A stretch of DNA of 64,000 nt from UBA868 sp016776875 (GCA_051201585.1 CP179198.1:2542001-2606000); one strand, 5' to 3'; numbered from the stretch's first letter, positions 16,402 through 26,153 are shown. Notes: generated from the sequence alone by a model not told the origin. A program made the numbers and translations.

Positions 16402-17667
16402 ATGTTGCAAAAAATGAGCAAAGATGACCTTACGAATCGAGAGATTGAATTGCATAACCAATTCAACGCGGCTTGTCAGGCAGGACTAAAACTTGATATG
16501 ACCCGGGGGAAACCATCGCCCGAACAGTTGGATCTCGCTAACCCAATGCTATCGCTACCCGGAGATGGGGTATTTACAGATTCGCACGGCGTGGACTGCC
16601 GGAACTATGGTGGCATTGACGGACTGCCGCAGATGAAAGCGCTTTTCGCTGATATCCTCGGTTGCGAACCCCAAGACGTCATTGTCAGCGGCAACAGCAG
16701 TTTGACGATGATGTATGACGCGGTTGCTCGCGCAGTCCTGTTCGGTGTCCCCGGCGGCGAGCAGCCCTGGAGTCAACAGGGCACAGTCCGATTTCTCTGT
16801 CCAGCGCCAGGATATGACCGGCATTTTGAAATTACGTCTCATTTGGGCTTCGAACTGCTCAATGTTGAATTGACTGACGCAGGTCCTGATATGGATCGGG
16901 TCGAGATGCTTGCCGCTGATCACGCCGTAAAAGGCATCTGGTGTGTCCCTCGCTACAGCAATCCGACCGGAATTACCTATACTGATGAGGTTGCAAGGCG
17001 TTTGGCAACGATGAATGCCGCGCCAGACTTTCGGATCTTTTGGGATAACGCTTATGCCGAACACCATTTAACGGATGAGCGTCAGGCGGTTCCCGATATT
17101 CTGCAAGCCTGTCGTGACGCCGGTCACCCCGACCGGGTTCTGATGTTCACATCAACATCTAAAATGACAATGGCAGGCGCGGGTGTATCGGCGATGGCCG
17201 CAAGCCCGGACAATATTAATGACGCGCGGCGTCATCTTTCAATCCAAACCATTGGCCCCGACAAACTGAATCAACTGCGTCATCTCAATTTTTTCAAAAA
17301 CATCGAGGGTCTTCGAGCTCACATGGGGCGGATCGGTGAGATCCTGAAACCCAAGTTTGACCTGGTCAATGAACTTCTTGAGCGCAACCTCGGTGGAAAA
17401 GGTATTGCGACATGGTCTCAGCCGAAGGGTGGCTACTTCGTTAGTGTCAACGCGCCTGATGACTGCGCTCGAACCATCATTGATATGGCTGAAAAAGCCG
17501 GTGTCAAACTCACGCCCGCCGGCGCGCCGTTTGCTTATGGACTCGATCCGCAAAATCGGGTGATTCGGCTGGCGCCGAGTTTCCCGCCATTGGAGGATAT
17601 TCGACAGGCGATGGAGATTTTCACCCTCTGTGTGGAACTGGCAGCAGTCCGAAAAGCTTTAAATTAG
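16402..17667 (+). CDS. Class I aminotransferase, aspartate-aminotransferase subgroup Ic
   Basis: About 421 residues of a PLP enzyme. The lysine in MFTSTSKMTMAGAG is the likely Schiff-base residue, and WCVPRYSNPTG and FWDNAYAEHHL are the usual fold-type I motifs. The sequence resembles the MocR-independent subgroup (Pfam Asp_aminotransf) that moves amino groups between aspartate and 2-oxoglutarate. I choose the ATG at 16402 because GGAG lies 6 bases before it. The gene is monocistronic, so substrate choice rests on family likeness alone. Confidence 0.8.
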   Translation: MLQKMSKDDLTNREIELHNQFNAACQAGLKLDMTRGKPSPEQLDLANPMLSLPGDGVFTDSHGVDCRNYGGIDGLPQMKALFADILGCEPQDVIVSGNSSLTMMYDAVARAVLFGVPGGEQPWSQQGTVRFLCPAPGYDRHFEITSHLGFELLNVELTDAGPDMDRVEMLAADHAVKGIWCVPRYSNPTGITYTDEVARRLATMNAAPDFRIFWDNAYAEHHLTDERQAVPDILQACRDAGHPDRVLMFTSTSKMTMAGAGVSAMAASPDNINDARRHLSIQTIGPDKLNQLRHLNFFKNIEGLRAHMGRIGEILKPKFDLVNELLERNLGGKGIATWSQPKGGYFVSVNAPDDCARTIIDMAEKAGVKLTPAGAPFAYGLDPQNRVIRLAPSFPPLEDIRQAMEIFTLCVELAAVRKALN

Positions 17668-17875
17668 GCATTTTTTGCGCTTTTTAGAGTTTATTTTAAT
17701 ATTTTAAAATTTGATTAACTTCTAATATACTATTTACAAATAAAAGTTTTAACCCCCCGTTAGGGTGATTACAACCGTCAACAACGGTGAGTAAAAAGGC
17801 TAACGAGAAAAATGTTTTGTTCTTTACGTCCCGTCGACGTTGTCAAAAATTTAATTAAACAAGAGGAGAAAAATT
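17668..17875 (+). promoter_or_regulatory. AT-rich leader upstream of tusA
   Basis: The first 90 bases are strongly AT-rich and include TATACT at 17726-17731, a plausible -10 box, but no convincing -35 hexamer at the right distance. A small inverted repeat (ACCGT CAACA ACGGT) lies about 100 bases before the tusA start. No open frame is evident. The stretch most likely holds the tusA promoter and 5' leader. Confidence 0.35.
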
Positions 17876-18109
17876 ATGTCCGAGACCGATCAGGAATTAG
17901 ATGCGCGGGGACTCAACTGCCCTTTACCTATCCTGCGGGCCAAGAAAACACTCAATGGCATGAGTGCCGGCGAGTTATTGAAAATCATTGCCACCGATCC
18001 AGGCTCTGTTAAGGATTTTCAGGCCTTCGCCACCCAAACCGGCAACGAGCTGATGTCGTCATCTGAAGAAAATGGCGAATTTCATTTTCTATTGAAAAAG
18101 GGCGGCTAG
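17876..18109 (+). CDS. tusA: TusA-family sulfur carrier
   Basis: A 77-residue protein with the signature DARGLNCPLPILRAKKTL; C15 of CPLP is the persulfide-carrying cysteine. A strong AAGAGGAG site precedes the ATG. In sulfur oxidisers TusA hands sulfane sulfur from rhodaneses to DsrEFH and on to DsrC; in other bacteria it serves tRNA thiolation. With dsr genes present the first role is likely, but the gene stands apart from them. It is followed by a clear terminator and so is probably transcribed alone. Confidence 0.92.
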   Translation: MSETDQELDARGLNCPLPILRAKKTLNGMSAGELLKIIATDPGSVKDFQAFATQTGNELMSSSEENGEFHFLLKKGG

Positions 18110-18200
18110 AAAGTCTGTCGCCCATAGCGCAGCCACCTATTTAGACCATGCAGGCGGATCAGACATCAACTTATTTATTTAAGATGGCCGGGTTCCTCAA

Positions 18201-18226
18201 AAAGGCGCCTTTCAGGCGCCTTTTTT
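18201..18226 (+). terminator. Intrinsic terminator after tusA
   Basis: AAAGGCGCCT and AGGCGCCTTT form a stem around a three-base loop, followed by six T. It lies about 90 bases past the tusA stop and just before the convergent oxygenase gene. Confidence 0.85.
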
Positions 18227-18248
18227 GCTGATTCCCGCCAAAGCCGAG

Positions 18249-18842
18249 TCAGGAGAAACAAATCCAGGTGGTGGCGATATATTTGTGATGACTCTGAACT
18301 TTTTGCCCCTGATGGAGATGTGTCCAAAACGGGGGAAACAACAAAAGGGTGCCCGTCTCGGGTCTGACACTCACATCCTGATGAAAAAATTCAGTTTGAC
18401 CCTCCCCATCGGGCAGTGAATTCAGATACCAAATAGCGACGAGCTGTCGCTGACTCAGCGGGCCAGGACCTGCGTCTATATGCCATTGGTAAAACTCCCC
18501 TTTAGCCGTACGCTGCAGTTGATATCCCATGTCTTTGAATTTATTCGACGCAAAAAATGGGTGCAGCCCACTTAGCAAAGACAGGCCGAGCTTCAACGAC
18601 TCGAACAATGCGCCGTCAACGTCCTGCCACTCGGGTCGCCCCGAAATTCGAAGATCCCTTGACTGTTTAATCGATAGATCAAGCGCGGCATCCGGACCGA
18701 TGAGACCCCGCTGATGATGTGGGGATGCCTCAAAACGATTCACAATATCCGCACAAAAATCAGAATCCAGCGCATCAGGCAAACAGTAGATAAAACTGCC
18801 GGGCTTTAATTCCCGGAACGTTCCGGTCATGATTTCGCCCAT
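18249..18842 (-). CDS. 2-oxoglutarate/Fe(II) oxygenase, prolyl-hydroxylase type
   Basis: A 197-residue protein with the HxD motif in YQWHIDAGPG and the distal histidine in PPFWTHLHQGQKV, followed by a basic residue suited to bind 2-oxoglutarate. The size and the domain resemble PiuC or P4H-like 2OG-Fe(II) oxygenases. It is unrelated in sequence to the TauD-like enzyme at 4.1 kb. It converges with tusA. Substrate unknown; some family members act during iron limitation. Confidence 0.75.
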   Translation of the reverse strand: MGEIMTGTFRELKPGSFIYCLPDALDSDFCADIVNRFEASPHHQRGLIGPDAALDLSIKQSRDLRISGRPEWQDVDGALFESLKLGLSLLSGLHPFFASNKFKDMGYQLQRTAKGEFYQWHIDAGPGPLSQRQLVAIWYLNSLPDGEGQTEFFHQDVSVRPETGTLLLFPPFWTHLHQGQKVQSHHKYIATTWICFS

Positions 18843-18927
18843 CCATAATAATCAATAAATCCGAATGATGAACCCACCGGTAAATGGAGCAGCCGAACAC
18901 TGTCCAACCTGAAGCGAAGGTTCATGC

Positions 18928-19743
18928 TCACAACCGCCGGTGGGTGAGCGATGGAAATCGCGCTCTTCTTTGTTTCGCGGCGGCTCGATCAATTGTAGCA
19001 AGCACGACGCCGGACGACCCAGAACACTCGCCGATCAGCTCTCCCCAAGGTCCCACGATCAGGCTGTGTCCATAGGTTTCCCGACCGTGTGGGTGACGTC
19101 CGACCTGCGCCGGCGCGATAACCCAGGCCAGGTTTTCTATTGCGCGGGCGCGCAAAAGCGTATGCCAATGTGCCCGTCCGGTAGGCACTGTAAAAGCGGA
19201 CGGGATTGAAAAGATTTCGGCGCCCCGCTGACTTAATGCGCGATAAAGCTCTGGGAAACGCATGTCGTAGCAAATCGTCAGCCCAAACATCATCTCCTCA
19301 ACGGTTGCAGTCACCAAATCCTCTCCCGAGGCAATATAGCTCGACTCACGATAAGCTTCCTCTTTGGAGACCTCAACATCAAAAAGATGAATCTTGTCAT
19401 AACGACACAGACGTCGACCCGTGCGATCAAACATCAAACAGGAGTTTGTCACCAGCCCATCAGCTGCGGGAAAAGGGGTAGAGCCACCGATGATCACGAC
19501 GCCCTGGGCTTTTGCCATCTCACTCAAGAACGCCTCTACCTCTACGACCCTACGCGCGGCGTCTTGCCGCTGCTCGTTGGTTTCCGCCATTAACGAAAAA
19601 TTCTCGGGGAGCCCAATCACATCTGCGCCTCGTGCAGCAGCTTCAATAATTAAACCCCGAGCCGCCTCTAGATTGTCATCCAAAATCTCATGGGAGTTCA
19701 TTTGAACTGCGGCCAGAACCAGAGCAGAATGGGAATCAGTCAT
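18928..19743 (-). CDS. Carbon-nitrogen hydrolase, nitrilase superfamily (Nit1-like)
   Basis: 271 residues with the full catalytic set: E47 in GLPENFSLM, K117 in CRYDKIHLFD and C158 in TICYDMRFPELY. These are the signatures of the Nit1/omega-amidase branch, which removes amide nitrogen from small metabolites such as deaminated glutathione. The gene follows the unknown 133-residue gene and rng, a common gammaproteobacterial arrangement. No signal peptide. Confidence 0.88.
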   Translation of the reverse strand: MTDSHSALVLAAVQMNSHEILDDNLEAARGLIIEAAARGADVIGLPENFSLMAETNEQRQDAARRVVEVEAFLSEMAKAQGVVIIGGSTPFPAADGLVTNSCLMFDRTGRRLCRYDKIHLFDVEVSKEEAYRESSYIASGEDLVTATVEEMMFGLTICYDMRFPELYRALSQRGAEIFSIPSAFTVPTGRAHWHTLLRARAIENLAWVIAPAQVGRHPHGRETYGHSLIVGPWGELIGECSGSSGVVLATIDRAAAKQRRARFPSLTHRRL

Positions 19744-19749
19744 CAGCCG

Positions 19750-20151
19750 CTAATTATCGAGCCACGTGGCGGCCGGATCGCCAACCAGAATATCGAGCCT
19801 CTGTGGCTCGTCTCCGTTTTCCTGTATCCAGATAATCGAGTTCGGTATGCCGAAGGAAATAAGCCATGTTCGAAGATCGTCTGCCCATTGTGCCGCACCC
19901 GAATCTGCAAAATGACGAATCTTGATCCGGATCATTTCCTCATCATGAACAGAATTCAGTATCTGGCGAACCGTATCGTTGGCTAAAACCGTGGATGTGC
20001 TCACAACGGCAGGCCAATCAGAACGATCGAGTGTCATCCGCTGAACCGTTTCTTCATTGGCGGTACAGTCCGCAGCCGCACTCAAAAGCGCTACAACGAA
20101 AAATGCTGGGAGCGACTTACATCGATGAAAAAATCGAATCATCGAGAACAT
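19750..20151 (-). CDS. Unknown exported protein next to rng
   Basis: A 133-residue protein with an N-terminal hydrophobic signal (FFVVALLSAAADC) and a soluble remainder. The start codon follows the rng stop directly (TAAATG), so it is translationally linked to rng. A cysteine in the signal region could be a lipobox, but the spacing is not convincing. The segment RIKIRHFADSGAAQWADDLR resembles small OmpA- or SPOR-type folds only loosely; I make no assignment. Confidence 0.55.
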   Translation of the reverse strand: MFSMIRFFHRCKSLPAFFVVALLSAAADCTANEETVQRMTLDRSDWPAVVSTSTVLANDTVRQILNSVHDEEMIRIKIRHFADSGAAQWADDLRTWLISFGIPNSIIWIQENGDEPQRLDILVGDPAATWLDN

Positions 20152-21663
20152 TTACATCAGCACCACATCATATTTTTCTTGATTTTGGGACGGCTCAACC
20201 TGAAGATGAATCGGTTTACCGATAAACTCCTGAAGATCTGCAAGACCCGTTGACTCCTCGTCCAGCAAAAGATCGATTACCGATTGAGCGGCGACAACAA
20301 GATAGCCTTTCGCCCCAAAGGCACGCGCTTCTCGTAAAATTTCGCGAAAAATTTCATAACACACCGTTTGGGCAGTTTTCTGGGTACCGCGGCCACTGCA
20401 AACGGGACACGTTTCCGAAATGCCGCGCTCCAGACTTTCCCGTGTTCGCTTGCGAGTCACTTCGACCAGACCGAGCACCGACATATCAGCAATCTGGCAA
20501 CGGGTTCGGTCACGAGCCAGCGCACGTTCAAATGCGCTAACAAGCTGATCCCGGTGCTCCTCATCTTGCATATCAATAAAATCAACAATAATAATGCCGC
20601 CAATATTGCGAAGCCGGAGTTGCCGCGCAATCGCTTGCGCGGCCTCCATATTGGTTTTAAAAAGCGTCTCCTCGAGATTTCGTTTACCGACAAACCGACC
20701 CGTGTTGACATCAACCGTGGTCATCGCCTCCGTCTGGTCAAATACCAGGGAGCCTCCCGATTTGAGATTGACCGTTCGATCGAGGGCTTTTTGAATCTCG
20801 TCTTCAACCGAGTACAGGTCAAAAATCGGCCGCTCTCCCGGGTAAACCTCAATCCGGCTCGACATTTCAGGCATCAAATCATCGGCAAACTGACGCATCA
20901 AGGCGTAGGTTTCATGAGAATCAACCCGGATTTTCTCGACGTCGTCCCGGGCAAGATCACGAATGACCCGGAGCGATAGCGGCAAGTCTGCATGAATAAG
21001 CTGGGTCCCTTTTGCCCCTGCCATCTTCTGTTCAATTTGCCGCCAACTGCGGTTGAGAAACTCAATATCTTTCCCAAATTGAATTTCTTCCTGGAATTCG
21101 GCGACCGTTCGAACAATAAATCCCGCTGCCATGGACTGTTGGTGAATCGCCGCGTCGAGCGCCTCCAATAATCGAACCCGTTGATCGAGATCTTGAATGC
21201 GCTGAGAGATGCCCCGATGCGTAGACCCTGGAAGTAAAACAAGATAGCGTGACGGAATCGACAACTGGGTGGTCAGTCGGGCACCCTTACTGCCGATCGG
21301 ATCTTTCGCAACTTGAACCACGATCTCCTGACCCTCATGCACCAGGTCTGCGATATCCGGTTTTGAGGCTTTTGCTTCTGATGCTGTGACTTCAATCCTT
21401 TCTGCTTCATCACTCAATCCCGTTGCATCAGGACGATGGGAAATAAAATCAGACGCGTGCAAAAAGGCAGTACGCTCGATACCAATATCGACAAAAGCGG
21501 CCTGCATCCCGGGCAGTACCCGCACGACTTTTCCCTTGTAAATATTGGCAACAATGCCGCGACTTCGGCTGCGCTCAATGTGCAACTCCTGAAGACTGCC
21601 ATTCTCAACAACAGCAACGCGTGTCTCCTGCGGCGTCACGTTGACTAATAGTTCTTCGCTCAT
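20152..21663 (-). CDS. rng: Ribonuclease G
   Basis: About 503 residues: an S1-like RNA-binding domain (IYKGKVVRVLPGMQAAFVDI), the RNase E/G catalytic core (VDVNTGRFVGKRNLEETL; IIIVDFIDMQDEEHRD), and a zinc-link pair (TCPVCSGRG). RNase G matures 16S rRNA 5' ends and turns over mRNA. The start at 21663 shares ATGA with the maf stop. It lacks the long C-terminal scaffold of RNase E, which supports RNase G. Confidence 0.94.
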   Translation of the reverse strand: MSEELLVNVTPQETRVAVVENGSLQELHIERSRSRGIVANIYKGKVVRVLPGMQAAFVDIGIERTAFLHASDFISHRPDATGLSDEAERIEVTASEAKASKPDIADLVHEGQEIVVQVAKDPIGSKGARLTTQLSIPSRYLVLLPGSTHRGISQRIQDLDQRVRLLEALDAAIHQQSMAAGFIVRTVAEFQEEIQFGKDIEFLNRSWRQIEQKMAGAKGTQLIHADLPLSLRVIRDLARDDVEKIRVDSHETYALMRQFADDLMPEMSSRIEVYPGERPIFDLYSVEDEIQKALDRTVNLKSGGSLVFDQTEAMTTVDVNTGRFVGKRNLEETLFKTNMEAAQAIARQLRLRNIGGIIIVDFIDMQDEEHRDQLVSAFERALARDRTRCQIADMSVLGLVEVTRKRTRESLERGISETCPVCSGRGTQKTAQTVCYEIFREILREARAFGAKGYLVVAAQSVIDLLLDEESTGLADLQEFIGKPIHLQVEPSQNQEKYDVVLM

Positions 21664-22271
21664 TTTTCGATGCGCCGATGATGCCAAGTCGGATAAACGT
21701 TGGCGTTCTTGAGGAGCCTGAATGTCTCACGAATTGGCAGGCCCATCACGCCATAATAACTGCCCCGAAGATTCTCGACGAAAACCGCCGCCCGACCTTG
21801 GATCGCATATCCACCCGCCTTATCAAATGGCTCCTCGCTCGCACAATAATCATCAATTAATACCTCGGAAAGCGGGCAAAACGTCACTTCGCTGGTCACG
21901 ATTTCCGACGCCTGTCGGTTATTCCAGAGCACACTCACGGCTGTCATGACTTCATGTGTCCGGCCCGACAACCGCCTGAGCATTTGCTTGGCATCAGGCT
22001 CACCGGTTGGTTTACCCAGCGCCTCGCCGGCCACCACCACAGTGGTATCCGAACCCAGAAACACATCAATTTTTGAATCAGGTCCCAGCATCTTTTGGGC
22101 GGCAGCTGCCTTCATCATACTGAGGCGTTTGGTGAGCGATGATGGATCCTCGCCCGGCATCATCGTTTCATCTACTTTAGGTTCGACAATCTCAAACTCA
22201 TATCCTGCCTGCCTGAGAAGCGCGGCACGACGTGGCGACTGGGACGCGAGACATAAACGAGTCGTCATCAC
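21660..22271 (-). CDS. maf: Maf-family nucleoside triphosphate pyrophosphatase
   Basis: 203 residues, with the diagnostic N-terminus LCLASQSPRRAALLRQAGYEF, VDET, and FLGSDTTVVV. Maf proteins hydrolyse dTTP/UTP or modified nucleotides to monophosphates and limit their entry into nucleic acid. It overlaps rng by 4 bases and rlmH by 4 bases, so the three genes form a tight operon. Confidence 0.93.
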   Translation of the reverse strand: MMTTRLCLASQSPRRAALLRQAGYEFEIVEPKVDETMMPGEDPSSLTKRLSMMKAAAAQKMLGPDSKIDVFLGSDTTVVVAGEALGKPTGEPDAKQMLRRLSGRTHEVMTAVSVLWNNRQASEIVTSEVTFCPLSEVLIDDYCASEEPFDKAGGYAIQGRAAVFVENLRGSYYGVMGLPIRETFRLLKNANVYPTWHHRRIEK

Positions 22272-22747
22272 ACTTTACCGGCCCGGTGATAGGGGAGACC
22301 TTCTAATATCGCGTAGCTACGATATAACTGCTCTGCAAGTATGACTCTCACGAGCGGATGGGCAAGTGTGAGTGATGATAAAGACCACTTGGCATCAACA
22401 GCGCTTAAAACCTGTGCCGACAATCCCTCCGGGCCACCGATGATAAGGGCAATATCACGCCCCATATGCATCCAGGTACTTAACGCGCCCGCCAATGTCT
22501 CTGAGTCGTAACAACGACCCGTTTGATCAAGCGCAATCTGATAACTGCCTTTCGGAACCGCCTGAAGCAATCGCTCACCTTCTTCTTGAACCACTTGGTT
22601 TGACGGCGACTTATTGCCCCGCCGCGGACTCTCCACCTCGATGAGTTCAAGCGACACGCCTTTACTGAGGCGTTTGGCATACTCCGAAAAACCGCGATCG
22701 ACCCAGTCAGGCATTCGGTGCCCCACAGCCACCAGATTGATCCGCAT
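22268..22747 (-). CDS. rlmH: 23S rRNA pseudouridine-1915 N3-methyltransferase
   Basis: 159 residues, the usual RlmH length, with MRINLVAVGHRMPDWVDRGF at the start, the SAM-binding knot segment ALIIGGPEGLS and the C-terminal SYAILEGLPYHRAGKV. It methylates the pseudouridine in helix 69. It follows rsfS by 3 bases, as in most proteobacteria. Confidence 0.96.
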   Translation of the reverse strand: MRINLVAVGHRMPDWVDRGFSEYAKRLSKGVSLELIEVESPRRGNKSPSNQVVQEEGERLLQAVPKGSYQIALDQTGRCYDSETLAGALSTWMHMGRDIALIIGGPEGLSAQVLSAVDAKWSLSSLTLAHPLVRVILAEQLYRSYAILEGLPYHRAGKV

Positions 22748-22750
22748 TTT

Positions 22751-23149
22751 TTAGGCCTCTGTCGAGCCTTCGACTTGTTGTCCCCTAGCCCGACTAAGTT
22801 GCAAGCCCAGACGCTCGTTCCAGAGTCCTTCAAGATCATAGAACTCCCGGGTCGCAGGCACCATCAAGTGCACGATTACGTCGCCAAAATCCAGTAATAC
22901 CCACTCGCCTTCGCTCTCACCCTCTGCGCCGATCGGTTTAAGGCTGTGTTTAACCCCCGCCTCGCGAACCTTTTCCGCAAGTGCCATCACGTGCCGGGTT
23001 GAAGTACCGCTCGCCACCACCATCCAGTCTGCGATCTGAGTGAAAGGACGAATATCGAGTTCGAGAATATTTTCCGCTTTGGCATCATCAAGCGCCTCAA
23101 TAATCCACTGGCGAATGCCGTCCAGATAATTTTCAGTTTCATCATTCAT
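22751..23149 (-). CDS. rsfS: Ribosomal silencing factor RsfS
   Basis: 132 residues with the family core ALDDAKAENILELDIRPF, DWMVVASGTSTRHV and WVLLDFGDVIVHLM. RsfS binds ribosomal protein L14 and blocks subunit joining in starvation. It overlaps the 3' end of nadD by 8 bases and precedes rlmH. The C-terminal ~20 residues extend past the compact domain. Confidence 0.94.
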   Translation of the reverse strand: MNDETENYLDGIRQWIIEALDDAKAENILELDIRPFTQIADWMVVASGTSTRHVMALAEKVREAGVKHSLKPIGAEGESEGEWVLLDFGDVIVHLMVPATREFYDLEGLWNERLGLQLSRARGQQVEGSTEA

Positions 23150-23783
23150 ATAACTGATGCTCCCTTATGTATTGAGCGATAGCAAGCGGTACTTTCATTT
23201 CGACTGATTTTTTTTTGGCTAAATCCAGCCGGATGTCTGCCGATGAAACATCAACCGGAGGCACTTCCACGGATTTGATCCAGCCTGTGCTGCCGGGCGA
23301 CGGCATCACACCATCTCCCGTCTCACGTTGGCGCCACCAATCGGGAAGTGGGTTCGGAAAAGTCCAGCCCGGTCGATGCATCACCGCGACTCCAGCAAGG
23401 TCAAATATCTCTTCCCATCGATGCCAAGAGGGCAAATTAAGCGCGGCATCTAATCCCACGGCTAAGCACAATGTTCGATGAGGGTGCTCGGCTCTTAATT
23501 CACTCAGCGTCAATATTGAATAAGAGGGTCCGACTCGATTGATCTCCCGCGCATCAATTGTAAATAGCGGCTGCGCCGCGATGGCTAACTGCAACATAGC
23601 AACACGGTGTTGTGCCGATGCAATGGGTGATGATCGGTGAGGCGGCTCCCCCACCGGCAACCAAATCACATTCGTGGCATTAAGTGACTCACACAGTCGG
23701 GTGACCGCTTGTAAATGTCCGATGTGCACCGGATCAAACGTCCCGCCAAAAACAATGAGGGGAGTACGATCGAACTCAGGCAA
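23142..23783 (-). CDS. nadD: Nicotinate-nucleotide adenylyltransferase
   Basis: 213 residues with the nucleotidyltransferase signature IVFGGTFDPVHIGHLQAV and the C-terminal SSADIRLDLAKKK, a variant of the usual SSTxIR motif. It makes nicotinate adenine dinucleotide in NAD synthesis. The genes proA-nadD-rsfS-rlmH form one minus-strand block. Confidence 0.93.
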   Translation of the reverse strand: MPEFDRTPLIVFGGTFDPVHIGHLQAVTRLCESLNATNVIWLPVGEPPHRSSPIASAQHRVAMLQLAIAAQPLFTIDAREINRVGPSYSILTLSELRAEHPHRTLCLAVGLDAALNLPSWHRWEEIFDLAGVAVMHRPGWTFPNPLPDWWRQRETGDGVMPSPGSTGWIKSVEVPPVDVSSADIRLDLAKKKSVEMKVPLAIAQYIREHQLYE

Positions 23784-23801
23784 CCGAACGGTCCGTCATC
23801 G

Positions 23802-25094
23802 TTAAGGGCGAGTCGTCCCGTCCCCAAAAACAACATATTTCTGAATGGTCAGGCCTTCCAGTCCCACAGGGCCACGCACATGCAAACGATCCGTGCTGAT
23901 GCCAATTTCGGCGCCCAAACCATACTCAAAACCATCTGCAAACTGGGTGGAGGCATTGACCATCACCGAGCTCGAGTCCACTTCCCGCACAAATTGCTGA
24001 CTTCTCTCTAGATTATTGGTCACAATCGCATCCGTATGACCTGACCCATAGCGCCCAATGTGGTCGATCGCCTGGTCGACGCCATTCACGATTCGAATCG
24101 CGAGAATAGGCGCCAGGTACTCCGTACGCCAGTCATCTTCAGACGCAGCCTGGCAATCGGGGACCAACTCGCAGGTCCGCTCACACCCTCGAATGTCGAC
24201 GCCCGCTTCTCGGTACTTCGGCATCAATTGTGCGAGAACATTCGATGCGTTGGCCGAATCCAGCAACAGCGTTTCCATTGCACCACAAACACCATAGCGT
24301 CGACACTTTGCGTTAAACGCGACCGCCACCGCCTTATCGATATCTGCATCGGAGTCAATATAGACGTGGCAGTTACCGTCCAGATGTTTAATCACCGGCA
24401 CCCGGGCATCCGCGCTGACTTTTTCAATCAGGCGCTTGCCGCCGCGCGGCACAATCACATCAATGTACTCGGGACTGGCCAGCATTGCTGTCACGGCCTC
24501 ACGATCGGTCGTTGATAGTACTTGGATAACATGCTCGGACAAGCCTGCATCGGTCAGGCCGAGGGATAGGCACGCTGAAATTGCCTGGTTGGAATTTAAT
24601 GCTTCTGAGCCGCCCCGCAGAATTGCGGCGTTGCCCGACTTCAAGCATAAACCCGCAGCATCTGCCGTGACGTTGGGTCGCGACTCGTAAATGATTCCAA
24701 TGACGCCCAACGGCACCCGCATCCGGCCGACGGTAATGCCAGAAGGGCGGGCATTCATATCATCAATCTGCCCTACCGGATCCGGCAAGGCCGATATCTG
24801 AGTTAACCCCTCAGCCATCGCATTTACCCGATCAGGTGTTAACTCCAGTCGATCGAGTAGGGCGGATGACAGGCCCGACGCATGAGCCGCCTCCAGATCT
24901 TTCGCATTAGCGGCGAGGATATTTTGCGCGTCACTGCTAATCCGCTGAGCCATCGCTTCGAGCGCGGCGTTCTTTGTGCCTGTGCTTGCTTGCGCAATTT
25001 CCTTTGATGCGAGGCGCGCATTTCGCCCTGACGTATCAATCCACGCTCTAATCGAGTCAGACAAATGTAAAACTTTATTCATGTTTTCAGTCAT
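23802..25094 (-). CDS. proA: Gamma-glutamyl phosphate reductase
   Basis: 430 residues of the aldehyde-dehydrogenase fold, with VPLGVIGIIYESRPNVT, the cysteine in KCRRYGVCGAMETLL, and the C-terminal GPVGLEGLTIQKYVVFGDG. It reduces gamma-glutamyl phosphate to the semialdehyde in proline synthesis. It overlaps the 3' end of holA by 8 bases. proB is not in the window. Confidence 0.95.
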   Translation of the reverse strand: MTENMNKVLHLSDSIRAWIDTSGRNARLASKEIAQASTGTKNAALEAMAQRISSDAQNILAANAKDLEAAHASGLSSALLDRLELTPDRVNAMAEGLTQISALPDPVGQIDDMNARPSGITVGRMRVPLGVIGIIYESRPNVTADAAGLCLKSGNAAILRGGSEALNSNQAISACLSLGLTDAGLSEHVIQVLSTTDREAVTAMLASPEYIDVIVPRGGKRLIEKVSADARVPVIKHLDGNCHVYIDSDADIDKAVAVAFNAKCRRYGVCGAMETLLLDSANASNVLAQLMPKYREAGVDIRGCERTCELVPDCQAASEDDWRTEYLAPILAIRIVNGVDQAIDHIGRYGSGHTDAIVTNNLERSQQFVREVDSSSVMVNASTQFADGFEYGLGAEIGISTDRLHVRGPVGLEGLTIQKYVVFGDGTTRP

Positions 25095-26148
25095 TTAACA
25101 CAGTATTACGCTGCAACAGGGTTATACCACAAAGCAATAAAACAGCCCGCTCCACCTCCGCCCATGCGCCGCCCGCGGTCTGGGTCCGCCCCTTAATCAC
25201 GCGGTCAGTGAATGCCAGCTGGCTCAGTAACTGTCCTAACGCATCCGAACTCAGTCTCTTTAACGCCGCGCTGATATAGCGCTCACGACTTCGCCAGACC
25301 CGGAACTGCTGAAAAACATTTCGCTGATCAACACCTGCCGCCATCTCTTTCGACATGGCATAAAGGGTTCGGACCTCTCTGGCAATTGCCCAATTTATCA
25401 AAATAGCCTCGTTCCCTTCCCGTTGAAGTCCGTAAAGCATTCTTAAAGCCGTCATTGCCTTCCCGGCCAATGCCTCATCCACAAGCGCAAAAACAGAAAA
25501 TCTGGCCTGATCGGCCACCAGAACTTCCAATCCCGACTCATCAAGTTCGCGCTCTCCCAAAAGAAGTGGCAGCTTGTTGATCTCCTGAGCCGCAAAAAGC
25601 AGATTGCCTTCTGAGTAATAGGCGAGCCGATCAATTGCGCCACGAGTCGCCTTAACACCGTTGGCCCGAAGCCGGTCCGATATCCATGCGGGAAGTTGCT
25701 GGGCCGTTACGGCCCGGGCTTCGACTGAAGTCCCTGAGGATTCGACCGTCTTAAACCATTTGCTCGATTGAACCGCTTTATCGGCCCGACCCAGGATGAT
25801 CGAGAGATGATCATTAGGGTCTGCCTTCTCAATAAATTCAATCAGCGCTTTTGCGCCCGCGTCACCGGGCTTCCCAGTGGGAAGTCGAATCTCGAGCAAC
25901 CGGCGAGTGGAAAATAACGACAGCGACTGGCCGGTGTCGAGTACTTGCTGCCAATCAAGATCAACGCCGGCTGTAAAACGCAGCACCTCGTCGATACCCT
26001 GCTGTCGCGCCGTACGACGAATCATGTCGGCACTTTCCTCAATAAGGAGTGGCTCTGCGCCAAAAATCAGGTAGGTGTTCGACAGCCCTTTCTCAAGCTG
26101 GTCGGATAGGGCGTTAGACGCTATTCGCAACGTGCGACCTCCCGCCAA
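25087..26148 (-). CDS. holA: DNA polymerase III delta subunit
   Basis: 353 residues with the early YLIFGAEPLLIEESADMIRR, the degenerate AAA+ organisation and the IIQRN-free C-terminal helical domain of HolA. It opens the beta clamp in the clamp loader. Order leuS-...-lptE-holA is standard for gammaproteobacteria and supports the call. Confidence 0.93.
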   Translation of the reverse strand: MAGGRTLRIASNALSDQLEKGLSNTYLIFGAEPLLIEESADMIRRTARQQGIDEVLRFTAGVDLDWQQVLDTGQSLSLFSTRRLLEIRLPTGKPGDAGAKALIEFIEKADPNDHLSIILGRADKAVQSSKWFKTVESSGTSVEARAVTAQQLPAWISDRLRANGVKATRGAIDRLAYYSEGNLLFAAQEINKLPLLLGERELDESGLEVLVADQARFSVFALVDEALAGKAMTALRMLYGLQREGNEAILINWAIAREVRTLYAMSKEMAAGVDQRNVFQQFRVWRSRERYISAALKRLSSDALGQLLSQLAFTDRVIKGRTQTAGGAWAEVERAVLLLCGITLLQRNTVLND

Positions 26149-26153
26149 GCGTT